Positions 27,231 to 35,908 of a stretch of DNA of 64,000 bases are shown in pieces; position 1 is the first letter of the stretch, and the number at the start of each line of letters is the position of its first letter. Source of the stretch: Dyella sp. BiH032 (GTDB lineage Bacteria; Pseudomonadota; Gammaproteobacteria; Xanthomonadales; Rhodanobacteraceae); the NCBI RefSeq assembly GCF_031954525.1, contig NZ_CP134867.1:868001-932000 (forward strand), given 5' to 3'. The notes below the pieces were generated by a model. It worked only from the letters and a program-made list of their open reading frames with translations, was not told the origin of the DNA and searched no databases. A program made the translations under genes and the position numbers.

Positions 27231-28613
27231 ATGTTCCCGAGCCCTTCCGATCGTGCCCGCGTGTCGCACGAGATCGGCGCCACCCTGACCCTCGCAGCGC
27301 CCTTGATCTTCGCCCAGCTGGCTGCGGTGGGCACCAACGTGGTCGACGCGATGCTCGCCGGCCACTACAGCGCGCACGTGCTCGGTGCGGTGGCCGTGGG
27401 TGCGAGCATCTGGGCGCTGGCCATCGTCAGCGGCATCGGCATGATGATGGCCGTGCCGCCGTCGGTGTCCCAGCTGGACGGCGCCGGCCGCCGCGCCGAA
27501 GTGGGCGCGGTGTTCCGCCAGGCGATATGGCTGGCAGCGGGCATGGGGGTGCTGTTGTGGTTCGCGGTGCGCCATGCCGCCCCGCTGATCGATCTGATCG
27601 GCGTCGATCCGGCGCTGCGCCAGGACGTGGTCGCCTTCCTCCATGCCATCAGCTGGGGCGCGCCGGCGCTGACCTGTTATTTCGCCCTGCGCGGCCTTTC
27701 CGAAGGCCTCTCCATGACGTTGCCCTCGATGTTCTTCAGCCTCGGCGGCCTATGCGTGCTGGCCCCGCTGGGCTACGTGCTGATGTTCGGCAAGCTGGGG
27801 CTGGAGCCGCAGGGCGCGCGCGGCTGCGGCATCGCCACCGCACTTGTGCTGTGGATGGAGATGCTCGGCTTCGCGTTGTACGTGGCGCGCCACCCCAACT
27901 ACCGCGGCCTGAACCTGGGCGACCGCTTCGACTTGCCGAACCCGCGCCGCATCCGCGAACTGCTGTGGGTGGGCCTGCCGATGGCGGTGACCCTGCTGGC
28001 CGAGGGCGGCCTGTTCGTCGCCGTGGCACTGGCGCTGGGTACGCTGGGCGAAACCGTGGTGGCCAGCCACCAGGTCGCGCTCAACATCGCCTCGGTGTTC
28101 TTCATGATCCCCCTGGGCCTGGCCATGGCGATCACCGTGCGGGTAGGCAACGCGGTCGGGCGCGGCGATGCGGACGGCGTGCGCTATGCCGGCTTCTGCG
28201 GCATTGCGCTGACGCTGGCTACGCAGATGGTCTCCGCTGGCCTGATGCTGAGCCTGCCGCACCTGATCGCCTCGCTGTACACACGGGACGCGGCGGTGAT
28301 CGCGCTGGCGACCCAGCTGATCGTGCTGGCCGGCGTGTTCCAGTTCTCCGACGGCATCCAGGTGGCGTCCAACGGCGCGCTGCGCGGCCTCAAGGACACC
28401 CGCGTGCCGATGGCCATGACGCTGTTCGCCTACTGGGTCATCGGCATGCCCGTGGGCTGGTGGCTGGCCTTCCGCCAGGGCTTGGGCGCGCGCGGCATGT
28501 GGATGGGACTGGTGGCGGGCCTGAGCGTGGCCGCGGTGCTGCTGTTCATGCGCTTCTGGCGCAGTTCGGCCACCGAACGCTGGCGCCGCATGGGGCCGAC
28601 TTCTCCCACATGA
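27231..28613 (+). CDS. MATE family efflux transporter (NorM-like)
   Basis: Cation-coupled multidrug exporter of the inner membrane. The 460-residue protein has 12 predicted helices in two homologous halves, with typical segments LAAPLIFAQLAAVGTNVVD, GHYSAHVLGAVAVGASIW and, in the second half, GLPMAVTLLAEGGLFVAVAL followed by VASHQVALNIASVFFMIPLG. The ATG at 27231 has GGAG eight bases upstream. A TAGAAT at 27202-27207 could be its -10 element. It is divergent from the DUF3667 gene. Substrate unknown. Confidence 0.92.
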   Translation: MFPSPSDRARVSHEIGATLTLAAPLIFAQLAAVGTNVVDAMLAGHYSAHVLGAVAVGASIWALAIVSGIGMMMAVPPSVSQLDGAGRRAEVGAVFRQAIWLAAGMGVLLWFAVRHAAPLIDLIGVDPALRQDVVAFLHAISWGAPALTCYFALRGLSEGLSMTLPSMFFSLGGLCVLAPLGYVLMFGKLGLEPQGARGCGIATALVLWMEMLGFALYVARHPNYRGLNLGDRFDLPNPRRIRELLWVGLPMAVTLLAEGGLFVAVALALGTLGETVVASHQVALNIASVFFMIPLGLAMAITVRVGNAVGRGDADGVRYAGFCGIALTLATQMVSAGLMLSLPHLIASLYTRDAAVIALATQLIVLAGVFQFSDGIQVASNGALRGLKDTRVPMAMTLFAYWVIGMPVGWWLAFRQGLGARGMWMGLVAGLSVAAVLLFMRFWRSSATERWRRMGPTSPT

Positions 28614-28666
28614 CCTGAGGCCGGGCGACGGAGTACGCTGCCGGTCCACTGTCGAGGAACGAACGC

Positions 28667-30526
28667 ATGACGGAGCGCCGCACCAACGGTTTCTGGGCCT
28701 TCCTGCGCGTCTTTGGACGCGGCATCAACGTGGTCAGGCTGGTGATTCTCAACCTGGTCTTCTTCCTGTTCCTTGGCCTGTTCCTGCTGGTGATGCTCGG
28801 CTTGTGGGCCGGCGGCGCCGATCGTGCAATTCAGAACGACAGCGTGCTGGTGATCAAGCCGCACGGCGCGCTGGTCGAGCAGTACAGCATCGAGCCGCTG
28901 GAGCGCGCCCTGCAGGGCCTGGCCGGCAATCCGCCCAAGCAGGTGCAGGTGCGCGACCTGGTCGCGGCGATCGACGCGGCCGCGGCCGACAATCGCATCA
29001 GCCGCATCCTGCTCGAACCGCAGGACCTGCATGCCGGCGGCTTCGCCGCGCTGCGCGAGGTCGCCGCCGCGCTCGACCGTTTCCGTGCCGCCGGCAAGCC
29101 GGTGATCGTGTGGGCCGCGAGCATGGACCAGGGCCAGTACTACCTCGCCGCGCACGCCGATCGCGTGCTGCTCGATCCGATGGGCGGCGTCATGCTGACC
29201 GGCCTGGCGAACTACCGCCTCTTCTACAAGGACCTGCTCGACCGCCTCGGGGTGGACGTGCATCTGTTCCGCGTCGGCCAGTTCAAGAGCGCGGCGGAGC
29301 CTTACATCCTCGACCACGCCTCGCCGGAAGCGAAGGAAGCCGACGCCTTCTGGATGGGCGGCCTGTGGGACCGCTATCTCGACGAAGTGGCCAAGTTGCG
29401 CAAGCTCGAACCGGCCGCGCTGCGAGCCGCGGTCGACGGTTTGCCCGAGGCCATCGCCGGTACCAAGGGCGATCTGGGCCAGCTGGCTTTCAACCAGCAC
29501 CTGGTGGACGGGCTGGCCACGCAGGACGACCTCGAGAACATGATGCGCAAGGAAGGCGTGCCGGCCGGCCGCAAGGGCGAGGGCTTCCGGCAGGTCGACC
29601 TGCGCCGCTACGTGGCGAGCGTTTCCGGCGACGGCGCCTTGGCGCCCGGCGTGGCGGTGGTGGTCGCCGAAGGCGAGATCGTCGGCGGCAAGCAGCCGCA
29701 GGGCACGGTCGGCGGCGAATCGACCGCCGCGCTGATCCGCGCCGCGCGCGAGGACCGCCGCACCAAGGCCCTGGTGCTGCGCGTGAACTCGCCCGGTGGC
29801 GAGGTCTATGCCGCCGAACAGATCCGCCGCGAGGTGGAACTGACCAAGGCCGCCGGCATCCCGGTGGTGGTCTCGATGGGCGACGTGGCCGCCAGCGGCG
29901 GCTATTGGATCTCGATGAATGCGGATCGGATCTACGCCGAGCCCAACACCATCACCGGTTCGATCGGCATCTTCGGCATGTATTTCACCGTGCCCGGCAC
30001 GCTGGACAAGCTCGGCGTGAAGAGCGACGGCGTGGGCACCGGTCCGCTCGCTGGCGCGTTCAACATCACCCGCCCGCTGGACCCGAAGGTATCGACGCTG
30101 ATCCAGGCGATCATCGAGAAGGGTTACCGCGATTTCGTCGGCAACGTGGCCAAGGCGCGCGGCAAGCCGTACGACGCGATCGACACCATCGCCCAGGGCC
30201 GCGTATGGACCGGCCAGCAGGCGCTGGAGCGTGGCCTGATCGACCAGCTCGGCGGCCTGCGCGAAGCGATCGCGGATGCGGCGGAACGCGCGAAGCTCGG
30301 CAAGAACCCGGCGGTGCGCTATGTCGAGGCTCCGATGGGCGCGTTCGAGCAATACCTCGTCAATCTCAACGAGAGCTCCGCGATGATCGCGTTGAATGCC
30401 TATGGCATCCACGTGCCCTCGTGGGTGGCGCAGCTGCCGGCGATGGTTCCGGAGCTGAAGCTGCTGCACAACGCGCAGCCCGGCCGCCCGAACGTCTACG
30501 CCTACTGCTTCTGCGGGCCGAACTGA
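28667..30526 (+). CDS. sppA: Signal peptide peptidase SppA, 67K type
   Basis: Membrane-bound serine protease that degrades cleaved signal peptides in the periplasm. The 619-residue protein matches the long E. coli form: one N-terminal helix (LVILNLVFFLFLGLFLLVML), then two peptidase S49 domains. The general base Lys207 is in RVGQFKSAAEPY of the first domain and the nucleophile Ser410 in GDVAASGGYW of the second, the expected split Ser/Lys dyad. It lies 53 bases after the MATE gene and convergent with the ABC ATPase gene. Confidence 0.95.
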   Translation: MTERRTNGFWAFLRVFGRGINVVRLVILNLVFFLFLGLFLLVMLGLWAGGADRAIQNDSVLVIKPHGALVEQYSIEPLERALQGLAGNPPKQVQVRDLVAAIDAAAADNRISRILLEPQDLHAGGFAALREVAAALDRFRAAGKPVIVWAASMDQGQYYLAAHADRVLLDPMGGVMLTGLANYRLFYKDLLDRLGVDVHLFRVGQFKSAAEPYILDHASPEAKEADAFWMGGLWDRYLDEVAKLRKLEPAALRAAVDGLPEAIAGTKGDLGQLAFNQHLVDGLATQDDLENMMRKEGVPAGRKGEGFRQVDLRRYVASVSGDGALAPGVAVVVAEGEIVGGKQPQGTVGGESTAALIRAAREDRRTKALVLRVNSPGGEVYAAEQIRREVELTKAAGIPVVVSMGDVAASGGYWISMNADRIYAEPNTITGSIGIFGMYFTVPGTLDKLGVKSDGVGTGPLAGAFNITRPLDPKVSTLIQAIIEKGYRDFVGNVAKARGKPYDAIDTIAQGRVWTGQQALERGLIDQLGGLREAIADAAERAKLGKNPAVRYVEAPMGAFEQYLVNLNESSAMIALNAYGIHVPSWVAQLPAMVPELKLLHNAQPGRPNVYAYCFCGPN

Positions 30527-30574
30527 GGGTCAGTACGAGGGGAGCCCGCGTTCTGCGAGCTCCCTGTCGCGCAG

Positions 30575-31426
30575 TCAGCAGGGCACGGCGTTGAAGTAGT
30601 CGCCTTCGCGCCGGACCCGTACCGGCATGTCGAACGCCAGCGTCAGCGCGTCGTCGGTGAGTACCGCTTCCTTGCCGCCATGGCGCAGCACCTTGCCTTC
30701 GCGCAGCAGCAGCACCTGCCCGATCTCCGGCACGATTTCCTCGATGTGATGGGTCACCAGGAGCAGGGTGGTGCCGCTCTGCGCCAGCGCGCGCAGGCTC
30801 TCCAGAAAGCGCCGGCGCGTGGCAAGGTCGAGGCCTGCGGTGGGTTCGTCCAGCAACAGCGCGCGGGGGCGGTGCACCAGGGCGCGGGCGATCAGTACGC
30901 GGCGCGCCTCACCGGTCGACAGCGTGGCCATGTCGCGCCCGACCAGATGGACGATGCCCATCTGGTCCAGCGCGTCTTGCGCGCGGCCGCGCATGGCGGG
31001 CGTCACCCGGTGATCGAGGCCGAGGCCGCGCGCCGCGAAGAAGCCGGAGATCACCGCGTCGAACACTTCCAGCGGCGTCTCGGTGGTGTAGTCCAGCTGC
31101 AGCGCGGGCGAGACCATGCCCAGCAGGCTGCGCAGCTCGGTCACGTGCCAGCGCTCGCGGCCGAACACGCGCACGCTGGGGCGGCCGTCCTGCCGCGCCA
31201 GCGGATAGAGCTGGCGCGCCACCAGCTTGACCAGGGTCGACTTCCCCGAGCCGTTGGCGCCGAGGATGGCGGTGTGCTGCCCGGCTGCTACGCGCAGGCT
31301 GAGGTCCTCCAGGATCAGGCGCTCGCCCCGCAGCACGCTGGCGCGTTCCAGCTCCAGCACGGGCGCGTCCGCGGCGATCGCGGGCTGCGTCATGGGGAGG
31401 GCAAGTCCGGCCGAGTCCGGCGACAT
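30575..31426 (-). CDS. ABC transporter ATP-binding protein (ModF/YlmA-like)
   Basis: 283-residue ATPase. Walker A LGANGSGKSTLVKL, signature LSTGEARRVLIARA, Walker B RALLLDEPTAGLD, and switch His in LVTHHIEEI. There is no partner permease nearby; the general look, with HIEEIVPEIGQVLLLREG, resembles stand-alone ATPases such as YlmA/ModF. The ATG at 31424-31426 was chosen because GGAG lies upstream and it is four bases after the stop of the lipoprotein gene. It is cotranscribed with that lipoprotein. Confidence 0.85.
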   Translation of the reverse strand: MSPDSAGLALPMTQPAIAADAPVLELERASVLRGERLILEDLSLRVAAGQHTAILGANGSGKSTLVKLVARQLYPLARQDGRPSVRVFGRERWHVTELRSLLGMVSPALQLDYTTETPLEVFDAVISGFFAARGLGLDHRVTPAMRGRAQDALDQMGIVHLVGRDMATLSTGEARRVLIARALVHRPRALLLDEPTAGLDLATRRRFLESLRALAQSGTTLLLVTHHIEEIVPEIGQVLLLREGKVLRHGGKEAVLTDDALTLAFDMPVRVRREGDYFNAVPC

Positions 31427-31430
31427 GGTT

Positions 31431-31646
31431 TCAGTGCTCCGCCGCATCGATCTGCTTGCGCTGTTCGTCGGCCTGCTGGTCGACCACCTTCTGCACGTCC
31501 TTGGCCTTCTGCTCCTGCTTCTTCAGGTCGTCCCATGGCGTGGCCGTGCGGGGTGGCGGCGTCGAGGCGTCGGCTTTGGGCGTCGGCGGCTTGCCCGAGC
31601 ATGCGGTCAGGGCGAGCAGGCCGAGCGGGAGGATGAGCCACTTCAT
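31431..31646 (-). CDS. Small lipoprotein, unknown function
   Basis: 71-residue protein with signal peptide and lipobox LTAC, giving an acylated mature protein of about 55 residues. A proline-rich segment (PPTPKADASTPPP) is followed by a charged, probably helical stretch (LKKQEQKAKDVQKVVDQQAD). GGAG lies seven bases before the ATG. Its stop is four bases before the ABC ATPase start, indicating one transcript. No family recognised. Confidence 0.75.
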   Translation of the reverse strand: MKWLILPLGLLALTACSGKPPTPKADASTPPPRTATPWDDLKKQEQKAKDVQKVVDQQADEQRKQIDAAEH

Positions 31647-31770
31647 GCGGGTGCTCCGGCGGAAAATCCGTTCCGAGTGTCCCGCGCGGGGCGTGGCGCG
31701 GCAACCGCGCCTTGCCCGGTTTGTGATCGGGCCCTAGGCGATGCCTGGCGCAGGTCCTAAGCTCGCGCCC

Positions 31771-32553
31771 ATGAACAACCGCATCGACGCCTGGCAATTG
31801 CAGGGCCATACCGCCTTGGTCACCGGCGCCAGCAAGGGCATCGGCTACGCCGCGGCCCGCGAGCTGGCCGGCCTCGGCGCCAACCTGCTGCTGGTGGCGC
31901 GCGACGACGACTACCTGGAGCAGGTGCGCGTCGAGCTGGCCGACGATTTCGATCAGATCGAGGTGCTGGCCTTCGCCGCCGACCTGAGCGAGCAGGAAGA
32001 CCGCCTGGCCGTGTTCGACTGGATCGCCGATCTCGGCGCACCGCTGTCGCTGCTGGTCAATAACGCCGGCGGCAACACGCCGGCGGCCACGCTGGACTAC
32101 AGCGAGCGCGACTACCGCGCGATCTTCGAGCTGAACCTGTTCTCGGCCTTCGAGATGTGCCGCCTCGCGCACCCGCAGCTGGTCCAGCACGCCCATGCTG
32201 CGATCGTGAACGTGGGTTCGGTGTCGGGCATCACCCACGTGCGTACCGGCTCGGCCTATGGCATGACCAAGGCGGCGCTGCACCAGCTCACGCGCAACCT
32301 GGCCGCGGAATGGGCGGCCGACGGCATCCGCGTCAATGCGGTGGCGCCCTGGTACATCCGCACGCAGCGCTCCGAGCCCGCGCTGGCCAATGACGAGTAC
32401 CTGGACGAAGTGCTGGATCGCACGCCGCTGCGCCGCATCGGGGAGCCGGAAGAAGTCGCCGCGGCCATCGCCTTCCTGTGCCTGCCGGCGGCCAGCTACA
32501 TCACCGGGCAAGTGCTGGCGGTGGACGGCGGGTTTCTCCATTACGGCTTCTGA
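31771..32553 (+). CDS. Short-chain dehydrogenase/reductase (tropinone-reductase-like)
   Basis: NAD(P)-dependent oxidoreductase, 260 residues. Cofactor motif TGASKGIG at 18-25, structural NNAG at 97-100, catalytic Ser150, Tyr163 and Lys167 (YGMTK), and the C-terminal GQVLAVDGGF. The spacing is that of the classical SDR family. The ATG at 31771 is preferred because the ten codons upstream are not family-like; no strong ribosome-binding site is visible. Substrate cannot be inferred. Confidence 0.88.
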   Translation: MNNRIDAWQLQGHTALVTGASKGIGYAAARELAGLGANLLLVARDDDYLEQVRVELADDFDQIEVLAFAADLSEQEDRLAVFDWIADLGAPLSLLVNNAGGNTPAATLDYSERDYRAIFELNLFSAFEMCRLAHPQLVQHAHAAIVNVGSVSGITHVRTGSAYGMTKAALHQLTRNLAAEWAADGIRVNAVAPWYIRTQRSEPALANDEYLDEVLDRTPLRRIGEPEEVAAAIAFLCLPAASYITGQVLAVDGGFLHYGF

Positions 32554-32556
32554 CTT

Positions 32557-33192
32557 TCAACGGCAGTTGGTCAGCTGTGCCCGCAGTTCTTCGTCGCGCC
32601 GCTCCAGTGGCGGCCGGTCGCTCTTGAACGCGCGGCGCAGCTTGCGCGCGTTGTCGTCGTAGTCGTCCTGCAGGGCGTGGCAGGTTTCGTCGAACGTCAT
32701 CGGGCGGCACTGGTCCTGCACCCACACGTAATTGCTCGAGACCAGGCCGGCGGTGACCTTGCCGCGGTTGAGTTCCGGCGCCGAGGCTCCGCCGGCGCCG
32801 CCGCGCGCGAGCGGCGTCTGCACCATCCCGACCATGCCGAACGGTGCCAGATAGGGTTGGGGATCGCCTTCGCGGCTGAAGTAGACCTTGCCATCGGTGG
32901 CGCGCGTGCATGCGTAGAGGTTGGGCAGCGGCGCACTCGGGACGGGCGGTGGCGGAGGCGGCGGTGTGGCGTCCCTTTCGTCGTCGCTGGGAGCTTTCGA
33001 TGGTGCGGGCGGTGGCGCGGTGGGGCCGGGGTCGGCCAGCTGGATCGTCTCCTGGCGCTGCGCGCGGGCGCAGGGCTTGTCCTGGAACACCACCCGCCCG
33101 TCGCCGCCGGTGCACTTGTACACGGTGGTGGCGACGGCCGGCGCCGCGCCAAGCGGCAGCAGGAGCAGCGACAGGAAGGCGAGGCGGCGCAT
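32557..33192 (-). CDS. DUF4124 domain periplasmic protein
   Basis: 211-residue exported protein with signal peptide MRRLAFLSLLLLPLGAAPA. The DUF4124 module follows (VYKCTGGDGRVVFQDKPC), a short beta-rich unit common in envelope proteins of xanthomonads and pseudomonads. Then come a proline-rich linker (a run of seven prolines) and a C-terminal region with paired cysteines and a charged coil (LERRDEELRAQLTNC). It is convergent with the SDR gene, with three bases between their ends. Function unknown. Confidence 0.82.
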   Translation of the reverse strand: MRRLAFLSLLLLPLGAAPAVATTVYKCTGGDGRVVFQDKPCARAQRQETIQLADPGPTAPPPAPSKAPSDDERDATPPPPPPPVPSAPLPNLYACTRATDGKVYFSREGDPQPYLAPFGMVGMVQTPLARGGAGGASAPELNRGKVTAGLVSSNYVWVQDQCRPMTFDETCHALQDDYDDNARKLRRAFKSDRPPLERRDEELRAQLTNCR

Positions 33193-33226
33193 CGCGCGAT
33201 TCTATGCCCGTGCCGCAGGCTGGGAA

Positions 33227-34171
33227 CTAGAACTCCGCCTCATGATCCTCGGCCGCCAGGCCCAGGGTGATGGCACCCTCGCCGACGTTGACCATGCCGG
33301 TGATGCTCATGGGGGCTTCCATCAGTTCCACCCCATGCTCCGCGCAGGCGGCCCGCAGGTCGGCGTAGCCGGGAAGCTTGTCCAGGTCGGTGAGGTCGCC
33401 GCCGTAGCTGACACAGACCGCGGGCACCAGCAGGCCGGCGCGCACGCGGCGCTCCGCGTAGCCGAACAGCGATTCGGCGCCGTGCTCGAAGCCGCGGACC
33501 TTGCCCACCGGGCCCGTTTCCCCGCGGAACGCGCGCAGGAGAGGTTTGATGTCCAGCGCCGAACCGAGCACGGCGCTGAACAGGCCTACGCTGCGGTCGC
33601 CCTTTTTCTTGGCGCGCGCGCGCAGGTAGTAGAGATCGCGCGGCAGCATGTAGCCGTAGGAATGATTGGCGATGTGCGTGACCCGTTCGCGGATCGCCGG
33701 CGGCGTCTCACCCAAGCCGATCAGCCGGGCCGCCTCGACGATGGCCGGTGCCGTCCCCGCGAAGAGGTTGCGGGTATCGACCACGCGCATCAGGAACTGG
33801 CCGGAAAGCCCGGCCTTTTCGCGCGCCGCGCGATAGTGCTTGAGCACCGCGAAGCTGGCTTTGTTGACGTGGTCGTTGATCGGGCTGCGCGTGGCCGTGA
33901 CGGTGAGGCAGAACACGCAGTCCTGCTCCAGCACCAGCTTGTCCAGGAACAGGCGCTGGACGTCCTCCACGGAGCACGGCTCAGTCTCGGCCGAATGGCT
34001 GCGGTCGCCCAGCTTGCGATCGATGAAGCGGCGCACTTCGGCGGGGCTGCGGTCGTCGAGGAAGGTCTCGCCGTCGACCCGCACGGTAATCGGCATCACC
34101 GTGACGCCATGGTCATCCAGGAATTTCTGCGGAATATCGCAGGACGCATCGATGGCCAGCCCCATGCGCAT
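33227..34171 (-). CDS. DegV family protein
   Basis: 314-residue member of the DegV fold, which binds a fatty acid; in Gram-positive bacteria related FakB proteins present fatty acids to a kinase. Features: N-terminal GLAIDASCDIPQKFLDDHGV with ITVRVDGETFLDD, the acyl-binding TVTATRSPINDHVNKASF, DTRNLFAGTAPAI, and FSAVLGSALDIKPLL. A strong AGGGGGTG lies five bases before the ATG. No FakA-like kinase is in the window. It is divergent from the AMP nucleosidase gene. Confidence 0.9.
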   Translation of the reverse strand: MRMGLAIDASCDIPQKFLDDHGVTVMPITVRVDGETFLDDRSPAEVRRFIDRKLGDRSHSAETEPCSVEDVQRLFLDKLVLEQDCVFCLTVTATRSPINDHVNKASFAVLKHYRAAREKAGLSGQFLMRVVDTRNLFAGTAPAIVEAARLIGLGETPPAIRERVTHIANHSYGYMLPRDLYYLRARAKKKGDRSVGLFSAVLGSALDIKPLLRAFRGETGPVGKVRGFEHGAESLFGYAERRVRAGLLVPAVCVSYGGDLTDLDKLPGYADLRAACAEHGVELMEAPMSITGMVNVGEGAITLGLAAEDHEAEF

Positions 34172-34422
34172 GATGTCACCCCCTAGGTCGAACGCGTCGG
34201 CAACATAGCATGGGCGCGAGCGGCTGCCGACCCGCTCACCGCAGCGACAGACCGGGGTCAGCCATGGCGGGCGCAGGCTTTCGCCGCGGGCGGCCAGGCG
34301 AAGAGAGGGCGGCGTCAGCCACTGCCGCTAGAATGGCCCGAATCATTTGGCTAATCGCCGGCGTGGCGTCGCCGGTAACGCGCCGCGGGAGGCTCCTGCG
34401 CGCACCGACCTCGAAGGGTCCC

Positions 34423-35208
34423 ATGAAAGAAAAACAGGAAATCGTCTCCAACTGGCTGCCGCGCTATACCGGCACTTCGCTGGAGCAGTTCGGCGAATAC
34501 GTCCTCCTCACCAATTTCGGCCACTACGTGGATCTCTTCGCCGAATGGCACGGCGTCGAGGTGCAGGGCCGCGACCGGCCCATGCCCAACGCGACGGCCG
34601 ACGGCATCACCCTCATCAACTTCGGCATGGGCAGCCCCAACGCCGCCACGGTGATGGACCTGCTCAGCGCTATCGGGCCAAAAGCCGCGCTGTTCCTCGG
34701 CAAGTGCGGCGGCGTCAAGAAGAAGAACGCCATCGGCGACCTCGTGCTGCCGATCGCCGCGATCCGCGGCGAGGGTACCTCCAATGACTATTTGCCGCCG
34801 GAAGTCCCGGCGCTGCCGGCGTTCCAGCTGCAGCGCGGCGTGTCGACCATGATCCGCGACCTCGGCTACGACTACTGGACCGGCACGGTGTACACCACCA
34901 ACCGCCGCGTGTGGGAACACGACGAGCAGTTCAAGGACTACCTGCGCCGCACGCGCTGCATGGCGGTGGACATGGAAACGGCCACCATCTTCGCCGCGGG
35001 TTTCGCCAACAAGATCCCCTGCGGCGCGCTGCTGCTGGTGTCCGACCAGCCGATGATTCCCGAAGGCGTGAAGACCGAGGCGAGCGACCGCAGCGTGACC
35101 GCGCAGTTCGTCGAGCGCCATATCCGCATCGGCATCGAGGCGCTGAAGCTGGTGCGCCGCAATGGCCGCAGCGTGAAGCACCTGCGGTTCGAGGAGAATG
35201 TCGAGTAA
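34423..35208 (+). CDS. amn: AMP nucleosidase, short form
   Basis: Hydrolyses AMP to adenine and ribose 5-phosphate. The 261 residues correspond to the C-terminal nucleoside-phosphorylase-like catalytic domain of E. coli Amn (about 480 residues): LINFGMGSPNAATVMDLL, FLGKCGGVKKKNAIGDLVLP, AIRGEGTSNDYLPPEVPAL, YTTNRRVWEHDEQF, MAVDMETATIFA and LLLVSDQPMIPEGVKTE. The E. coli regulatory N-terminal domain is absent, a known natural short form. The ATG at 34423 has GAAGGG just upstream. A TAGAAT at 34329-34334 may be the -10 element. Confidence 0.9.
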   Translation: MKEKQEIVSNWLPRYTGTSLEQFGEYVLLTNFGHYVDLFAEWHGVEVQGRDRPMPNATADGITLINFGMGSPNAATVMDLLSAIGPKAALFLGKCGGVKKKNAIGDLVLPIAAIRGEGTSNDYLPPEVPALPAFQLQRGVSTMIRDLGYDYWTGTVYTTNRRVWEHDEQFKDYLRRTRCMAVDMETATIFAAGFANKIPCGALLLVSDQPMIPEGVKTEASDRSVTAQFVERHIRIGIEALKLVRRNGRSVKHLRFEENVE

Positions 35209-35227
35209 GCCCGGCGGACATCCCGCG

Positions 35228-35252
35228 AAAAAAAGGGCCGCGCAAGCGGCCC
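35228..35252 (-). terminator. Minus-strand terminator in the amn / TonB-receptor gap
   Basis: GGGCCGC (35235-35241) pairs with GCGGCCC (35246-35252) around GCAA. Seven A's at 35228-35234 give U7 on the minus strand only. No minus-strand gene is annotated upstream of it, so it may end an antisense or small RNA, or be incidental. Confidence 0.55.
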
Positions 35253-35380
35253 TACCGGGGTGATCCAAACATTATTGGCTTGCGGTAGCGTCCCGCTGCA
35301 GCACGCGCTTTCTCGTGATTCGGTAATGATGTCTCTCGCCCTATTGGCAGGCGTGGCGAGAAACACCTGACTTGATTTTC

Positions 35381-35408
35381 GACGGCTGCGTTCGGCAGCC
35401 TTTTTTTT
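35381..35408 (+). terminator. Strong plus-strand terminator downstream of amn
   Basis: GGCTGC (35384-35389) pairs with GCAGCC (35395-35400), followed directly by eight T's. It is about 175 bases after the amn stop, so it ends either a long amn 3' region or a separate short RNA. Confidence 0.85.
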
Positions 35409-35820
35409 ATGCAATGCGTTTGGGTGGCTGTCAAGCGCGATTAATTGGCGCAAATAAAAGCGTAAAGCTTAATCTAGGAATTATTCTTAGTTGAGCGATT
35501 CATCCAGCCGATGAGCGCGGGCACGATTTTACCTTTCGCAACACTTGGCCCGATTTCCGCGTATTTATTTGCGCGCACGCGGGGATGTTGCGCTTGTACC
35601 GCAAGAGTGCGGAGCATTTTTCGCAGAAACAAAGTTAATGCGTTCGAGCGCAATTTCGGGTGTTAAGTTCGCAATAAATCATTGTTGACTGACCGTTATT
35701 CGGGCGATTAGGGTGGCGCCGGTTCGCGCTGCCAGAGTTTGGTTGCGGCGTCATTGCAAACCGGCGCTGGCGCGAGCCTTGGATGCAAAGGGCGGGAGTC
35801 GTCGATTTTTTTAAATGGAT

Positions 35821-35859
35821 CGCCATTGCCGAGCGGTAATGGCGAACAGGGATTTTTTT
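35821..35859 (+). promoter_or_regulatory. Leader hairpin with downstream U-tract before the TonB receptor
   Basis: CGCCATTGCC (35821-35830) pairs with GGTAATGGCG (35835-35844), ten pairs with one G-U, loop GAGC; U7 begins eight bases later at 35853. The gap before the U-tract makes it a poor intrinsic terminator, but position and stability suggest a cis-acting leader element. Confidence 0.35.
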
Positions 35860-35908
35860 CTCGTAATTAGCTCATTGGCTGTTTTTTCTCTGCTCGGGGG
35901 AGTATCGA

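Larger units (their letters stand above)
35209..35908. other. 700-base structured, AT-richer intergenic region before the first TonB receptor
   Basis: Holds two terminators of opposite orientation (35228-35252 and 35381-35408), a TTGACT at 35685-35690 without a clear -10, a long-range stem GCGCCGG/CCGGCGC (about 35716-35767), a 10-bp hairpin at 35821-35844, and three T6-T7 tracts (35807-35813, 35853-35859, 35881-35887). No convincing coding frame. It looks like a long regulatory leader plus, possibly, a small RNA. Confidence 0.5.
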
